Shown here in pieces: positions 59,350 to 64,000 of a stretch of DNA of 64,000 nucleotides. Each line of letters opens with the position of its first letter. Within the stretch, counting starts at the first letter, position 1. The translations under genes and the position numbers were made by a program. Source of the DNA: Xylogone sp. PMI_703. Taxonomy: Eukaryota; Ascomycota; Leotiomycetes. Location: NCBI GenBank assembly GCA_021399445.1, contig JAJTUQ010000003.1:5580001-5644000 (forward strand), given 5' to 3'. The notes beneath the pieces are model-generated. The model had not been told where the DNA came from, searched no databases, and was given only the letters and a program-made list of their open reading frames with translations.

Positions 59350-60969
59350 ATGGATCCCATGGTACCTAGCACAATTCCGGCCCTCACTGTCTCAGAGGTT
59401 CTGGGACAGCAGGACAAGAGTGGGCTCGGCCTCACACCCGCCTTAATCAAGCTGTACCTTGTACTCACACCAGCTACTCTCGTTGTCTGTGCTACCAATG
59501 GCTATGATGGTTCAGTGCTCACAGGCCTTCAAGGCATTGATGAATGGAAGAACCAGTTTGGGAATCCCAATGGCGCCCTACTTGGGATAACCAGTGCAGC
59601 ATATGCACTGGGAGCCATTGCATCGACATTCTTCTCATCTGTGATATCTGACAGTGTTGGACGGCGATGGCCTATTTTCATCGGCAGCATAATAATGATG
59701 GTCGGTGTCGTTATGCAGTGCGTCAGCAAAAGCATTGGTTTGTTCATTGGAGGCAGAATCGTCGTTGGTTTCGGCATCAGTCTTGCTCTAGCTGCGGCAC
59801 CCGTGCTAATCTCAGAGCTGGCCCATCCTCGTCACAGAGTATTTTTCACTGCCATGTACAACTGTAGCTTCAGTCTTGGTTCTGTCCTTGCGGCGTGGGT
59901 TGCCTATGGTGCTGTCCACATCCCAAATTCCTGGGCATGGCGGCTTCCAACGCTGCTACAGGCAGCACCTGCGTTAATCCAGACAAGTGCTATCTGGTTC
60001 TTGGATGAATCCCCCCGTTGGCTGTGCTATAAAGACCGTGGCGATGAGGCTTTCGCAATTTTGGTAAAGCACCATGGTGATGGTGACCCAAATCATCCTA
60101 TGCCAATAGCAGAGTACCATGAAATGTGCGTGGCTCTGCTCCGGGAGAAGGAGATGAGACATAAAGGACTACGCCTTTTCCTCCAAACACCAGCGAACAG
60201 AAAACGACTCTTCATTCTTGTCACTCTTGCAGTCTTTGGTCAATGGAGCGGCCTTGGCCTGATATCCTACTATCTCACGAAGATCTTGAGCAGCATCGGG
60301 ATTGAGGGACAGCAGGAGCAGACTCGTCTCAATGGCATAGTCACCACTGTCAGCTATGCGACTTCTGTCATGGCCGTCATCTTGGCAACAAAAGTCGGGC
60401 GCCGAGTCTTGTTCGTGGGCGGTGGTATCTTCATGTGGTTGTCACTAGTGGGATTCACAATCGCCATTGCAGTTTACAATGAAAAGGGGACTGTTGGGTC
60501 AAGTAGAGCATCACTGGGTCTTATATTCATCTTCAATTCCGCTTACAACTTCTGTTTGATCCCCATGATATATCTCTACTCCACCGAGATTCTACCTTAT
60601 AGGCTGCGAGCTATGGGTCTGAGTATCTCAGTCTTTTCTACGAAGGCGTCATTATTTTTCAATCAGTTCGTCAACCCCATTGGTTTGGGTTCTCTTGGCT
60701 GGAAGTACTATCTCGTGTACGTCGTCTGGGTTGCTATTGAGGTTCTTACGATGTATCTGGTTTATCCTGAAACGAGAGGCCACTCGCTTGAGACAATGCC
60801 TGAAGTATTTGGGGAGCATGTTTTGGATGGAATGGAGGATAAGATTCTGGGAAATAATGACGCGGACCTAGTCGAGGTAGGTGGCGTTGATGCCAAAGGC
60901 GTAAATAAGACTGTTAGCACAAATGTCGAGCAGGTGGAGGATATTGATTCCCGGGCCACAGGGCAATGA
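59350..60969 (+). CDS. MFS sugar porter, intronless
   Basis: A single exon of 539 aa starting at ATG 59350. Twelve hydrophobic segments. Sugar-porter motifs occur in order: NGYDGSVLTGLQ (TM1), SVGRRWPIF (loop 2-3), GRIVVGFG (TM4), LDESPRW (after TM6), FGQWSGLGLISYYL (TM7), KVGRRVLF (loop 8-9) and YPETRGHSLE (after TM12). The N and C tails are cytosolic and acidic. It is from the same broad family as the porter at 49401-51346 but clearly a different subgroup, and it lacks the five introns of that gene. Plasma-membrane uptake of a sugar or related polyol is expected; the substrate is unknown. No linked catabolic gene is visible. Confidence 0.92.
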   Translation: MDPMVPSTIPALTVSEVLGQQDKSGLGLTPALIKLYLVLTPATLVVCATNGYDGSVLTGLQGIDEWKNQFGNPNGALLGITSAAYALGAIASTFFSSVISDSVGRRWPIFIGSIIMMVGVVMQCVSKSIGLFIGGRIVVGFGISLALAAAPVLISELAHPRHRVFFTAMYNCSFSLGSVLAAWVAYGAVHIPNSWAWRLPTLLQAAPALIQTSAIWFLDESPRWLCYKDRGDEAFAILVKHHGDGDPNHPMPIAEYHEMCVALLREKEMRHKGLRLFLQTPANRKRLFILVTLAVFGQWSGLGLISYYLTKILSSIGIEGQQEQTRLNGIVTTVSYATSVMAVILATKVGRRVLFVGGGIFMWLSLVGFTIAIAVYNEKGTVGSSRASLGLIFIFNSAYNFCLIPMIYLYSTEILPYRLRAMGLSISVFSTKASLFFNQFVNPIGLGSLGWKYYLVYVVWVAIEVLTMYLVYPETRGHSLETMPEVFGEHVLDGMEDKILGNNDADLVEVGGVDAKGVNKTVSTNVEQVEDIDSRATGQ

Positions 60970-61727
60970 GAGAGCAACTGTCATCTAGTGAATTATGGTT
61001 GGATGTTATATCCTCAATTCATAGTAATTGATTGAATGCTACCACTGATATGTTAAAGTATAACCGTCCATTATTGTACTCCAATCCTAACGTAAAAGTC
61101 TCTATCTTCATTTAGAAAGGTGACAAGATCTGCTTCTCTGGTAGCTTCACTCAGTGAGACGTTTTAGTCACCAGCTTCGCTCATCTTCACTGTACCCAGT
61201 ATCTCGCTTGTCCAATGTCTGGTGAATTGTTATTCACCTCGTTTCCATAATCAATCAATCATTATATTGCAATAACATATCATGAGTGAATTAATCAGAC
61301 TGGCTACTTAGTCTCATAATTTTCTTGAACGACATTTTATTTCTTGGTTCACGTCAACATTTGCAACTCACTATAATATCTTCTCTATTCTTCGGCGACT
61401 ATAACGGCTCTACACCTTTCCGTCAACCAGATAGATATACAGATCTTCAGCGACTACGGCAGCTAGTAGCAATTCATTTCAACAAAGTGCATCCTGGAGA
61501 TCCTGTAGAGGAATATTTCTCCATTTTAGGAGATTCTGCCAGAGTATTTGATGCAATGAAAACCCATCGTCGCCATTTAGACGCGACAGTTCACCTACTG
61601 TGCTGATATCAACACCCTTATATAAAGGTCGTGGTCGAACCGCACGAATCAGCCCACCGGTAGACTAGAGCAGCTATAAACATCAAGGCATCGCAAATGA
61701 GCATCTCCCGCTCCGAGTTCATAGTAG
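60970..61727. other. Intergenic region with a protein-like fragment
   Basis: An open frame at about 61325-61606 contains FNKVHPGDPVEEYF and looks protein-like, but has no usable ATG and ends in TGA. It may be another fragment of the decayed gene just downstream. The remainder is empty. Confidence 0.35.
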
Positions 61728-62111
61728 GGCAAAAAACCATTTACAAAACATGATCGAGCAATCCGTGTTAACCCGGGAGATTGGCCGAGTATTGTAATAG
61801 AGGCTGGATATTCGGAGTCGCTCCCATGCCTAAGAAATCATATGAAATGGTGGATTGATAGATCTGGAGGAGAGGTCCGCTTTGTTCTGCTGATCAAATT
61901 ATCGCCCATTACGACGAATATGGCCATCGAGAAGTGGATTCCATGCCTGCAACTTAGACAAGAGAGTGTACATGCTCAGCAATCAAACATAACGAGTTCA
62001 ACTGATCCACTCACAGTTACTGGAGCTCCTCTTATTCTGGAATTTGATGAAATATCTCTACGTCCTTCAAATTCTCCACACGAGGAAAGTGTCGAATTTA
62101 CACACAAATGA
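61728..62111 (+). pseudogene. Decayed fragment of a conserved fungal hypothetical protein
   Basis: The open stretch includes PGDWPSIVIEAGYSES, then KWWIDRSGGEVRFVLLI and IEKW, a pattern I remember from a widespread fungal hypothetical family (the WPS-x-VIE-AG-SES and WW...GGEV blocks). The frame opens after a TAG with no ATG before the conserved block, so the 5' part is missing or shifted; an A6 run at 61731 is a possible frameshift site. It ends with a normal TGA at 62111. Family function is unknown. Confidence 0.5.
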
Positions 62112-63367
62112 ACAGTATCGTCCCTAGTATGGGACAGCATTTGACTACTTGTCAACTTCGGACTCTCAACTCCGCTGTGGTCATTAAATATAATGAATGG
62201 GACAAATATGTGATTTGGTGATATCTTATTGTGGCTATTTGCTATATGTAGTGCCGGTGCATGTCTTTGACGGATAGATTTTGCGTTCATTCAATTGGGA
62301 ACAGCCAAGTATTTAAGTCTAACTGTCAGAGCAAAAGGAGAACTCCAGTTGCCTGGCCGCTTATATTACCATATATCTGCGTTCCGACACCAATCTTCTC
62401 ATTGACTTGACTTCTTTCTCTACATCGTTACAGCAAGACTATAAGTGTGTGCGTTTTACTCTTCCATTCAACAGTAACGATACCGAGTACTGTTATATAT
62501 TTACAATTTTTAAGCTTGATAAGGCGTAATAGACATAATATCATGATCTACATACATACATACCAAATGGCATAATATTCCATTAATCCCAAAGCAAAGA
62601 AAATTTGAGTGCAGTCTCCGAAGAAAATGGGTGTATGATACAGATAAAAAGAATAGCAGAACTTTTTTTTCACGTATAACGTGCATCCCGCGGATTATCG
62701 GCCACTTTGGAAAGTAAGAACGGGATTTATTTCTGAATCCCACTCCTGCAGCTAGGCACCGGATAAATCACTTGCTGCAGACGCCCACTTTCTCGGTCTA
62801 GTCGTTTACAGCACTGATTCTCTCGAAATAACCGACTAGCACTCAACCAGAGTTGAATCAGTCGATGCCCTCGGAACCTTGCCGATTAACCGTGTGGTCA
62901 TTCAACTCGTGACACCTTTTCACTGGACGAAGTATACCGATTTGGCAGCTTTAAGTTTGTTGTCAGGGAAAACGTGGCGACACTCTACTGAGGATGCTCG
63001 ACCATGTCGGGGTGCCTATCGGAGATGTGCCGATGTGGGATTCACGGTACTTGTAGTACCCCGATTACTCTTCCTTGTCTACCCCAATATCTGTGAACTA
63101 GACCGCCAATGCGTCATTCTCTCCGCCCCCAGAGATGCAAAAAGTCTTGTCTTTAGCCCCGGGACCGGGGAGTGGGGCAGGAAATCACTGAGCATAGTAT
63201 ATTTACTAGCCATGGCCTTGGCTCTGGCTTTGGGTGTGGAGAACTTCCGTCACATCATATTTCATAAGGCTGAACCCGCAAGGCCACCCCGAATTGTATA
63301 CTCCTAAAAGCGTTATTATATAATACTCAGTACGAAGTGTTGAGGCTTGATTGAAAGGTTATAGATA
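62112..63367. other. Intergenic region
   Basis: Contains the second dispersed-repeat copy. A frame at 62879-63307 (142 codons) starts only at TTG and has one hydrophobic stretch near its end; it is not supported as a gene. The last 60 bp are the promoter of the dioxygenase-like gene, with TATATAATAC at about 63318. Confidence 0.4.
62333..62400 (+). repeat. Diverged dispersed repeat, copy 2
   Basis: Counterpart of 56829-56900, same orientation, sharing AAAGGAGAACTCCAGTTG exactly. It is more AT-rich than copy 1 in the variable part, where copy 1 has G or C. Confidence 0.5.
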
Positions 63368-64000
63368 ATGGCTCCGAAAACATCGCATGATCAATACCCA
63401 CCTTTCGCAGAAGGTATCACCACAGCACCGTTAGTCTCAATCTCACTATCAAAGCTAGAAGAATATGATGCTGGCGAATCGCAGGCCTTCTTTAAGGCAT
63501 CAAAGGAGCTTGGCTTCTTCTACTTGAATATGGAGGGCTCGACTCTGGGCGAGAAGATTGTGTCTGGGGCAGAAGAGCTTCACCGCGTTCAACAGCAATT
63601 CCACGCGCTCCCTAATGAAGAAAAGGAGGAGTTTCTCAGACAGAAGCTTGATCCCTTTTTCGGATATCGTATTCTTCATGAGGGAAAGGATGAGAGTGGA
63701 GTGACAATACGAGATGAAAACTACAACGTCAGTTGAACCTACCAGACGTTTCATCGCTCTAGCTTCCTTTTCTCCCTCTTCAAGTCGCTGATGGAGTCTA
63801 TAGATGCGCAAAGATGACATCGTAGGCAACTGCAAGCCCCTTCCATGTCCAGATCTGATCACCAAGAACTGGAGCTTGTTGCAAGAGTATACCCGTAACT
63901 GTCGCGCCGCCATCGACCTCATGTTCGCTCACCTCGAAAAGAATCTTCACTTACCTCCCGATACCCTCGCCAACCTCCACCGCATCAACGAGCGCTCAGG
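63368..64000 (+). CDS. 2-oxoglutarate/Fe(II) dioxygenase-like protein (3' partial)
   Basis: Exon 1 at 63368-63727, a 76-bp intron (GTCAGT...TATAG, phase 0), and exon 2 from 63804 to the window edge, giving about 185 residues so far. The N terminus matches the non-heme dioxygenase N-terminal domain (DIOX_N; isopenicillin N synthase-like): PLVSISLSKLEEYD, then FFKASKELGFFYLNMEG, and NEEKEEFL. The helical segment after the intron (TKNWSLLQEYTRNCRAAIDLMF) also fits. The iron-binding HxD...H motif and the 2OG-binding RxS would lie beyond the window, so activity cannot be judged. Such enzymes often oxidise secondary metabolites, but the distance from the terpenoid genes (about 15 kb) makes a link speculative. 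Confidence 0.82.

Noticed and set aside
62879..63307. Plus-strand ORF of 142 codons with one hydrophobic stretch
   Set aside because: Begins only at TTG, no domain, and AT-rich promoter of the next gene follows; not enough to call a gene.
1..64000. tRNA genes or a CRISPR-like array
   Set aside because: No T-arm consensus flanked by a foldable cloverleaf was found by eye, and the tandem arrays have no unique spacers. A tRNAscan run would settle the former.

Overview
The window is nuclear DNA of a filamentous ascomycete (Pezizomycotina). The genes carry short introns (about 48-70 bp, GT-AG, phase-consistent). The gene classes are typical of such fungi: Zn(II)2Cys6 regulators, HET-domain proteins, fungal P450s, MFS sugar porters, a GPI-anchored secreted protein and a PaxB/Pyr4-type membrane terpene cyclase. 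No rRNA, tRNA, CRISPR array or bacterial operon was seen. Species cannot be told from the sequence alone. Exon-intron models were built by hand from splice motifs and reading phase, and each closes on an intact frame unless noted.

Layout. 0-2 kb: 3' part of a DUF2985-type membrane protein. 2.9-6.3 kb: a repeat-rich locus made of a degenerate hairpin-like array, an A-rich tract, and an unrecognised three-exon gene whose two introns are built around perfect minisatellites (6 x 16 bp and 14 x 13 bp). 8.4-9.8 kb: a five-exon cyclase-family (PF04199-like) gene. 12.8-17.5 kb: an intronless sugar-phosphate isomerase-like gene, an unusual HTH (Clr5-like) + HD phosphohydrolase fusion, and a secreted PL7/PL20-type polysaccharide lyase. 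19.5-25.4 kb: a Zn2Cys6 regulator and a secreted subtilase. 28-37 kb: a HET locus with a 1449-aa HET protein carrying a charged insertion inside its HET domain, a divergent five-exon orphan gene (222 aa), and a second HET protein.

37.5-51.3 kb is the most metabolically interesting part: a Zn2Cys6 regulator, two divergently transcribed P450s (one with two compensating frameshifts), an integral-membrane terpene cyclase, a second regulator lacking a zinc cluster, and an MFS sugar porter. It looks like a small terpenoid or meroterpenoid cluster without a polyketide synthase, prenyltransferase or epoxidase in view. 51.3-63.4 kb is gene-poor and AT-rich. It holds a MITE-like element with about 63-bp inverted termini, a GPI-anchored protein gene, an intronless MFS sugar porter, a decayed conserved gene and two diverged copies of a repeat. 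The right edge holds the 5' part of a 2-oxoglutarate/Fe(II) dioxygenase-like gene.

How they might work together (inference): the terpene cyclase would fold an epoxidised prenyl substrate made elsewhere, the P450s would oxidise the product, and one or both flanking regulators would control them. The secreted lyase, subtilase and sugar porters fit a saprotroph or plant-associated life style. The HET genes fit self/non-self recognition.
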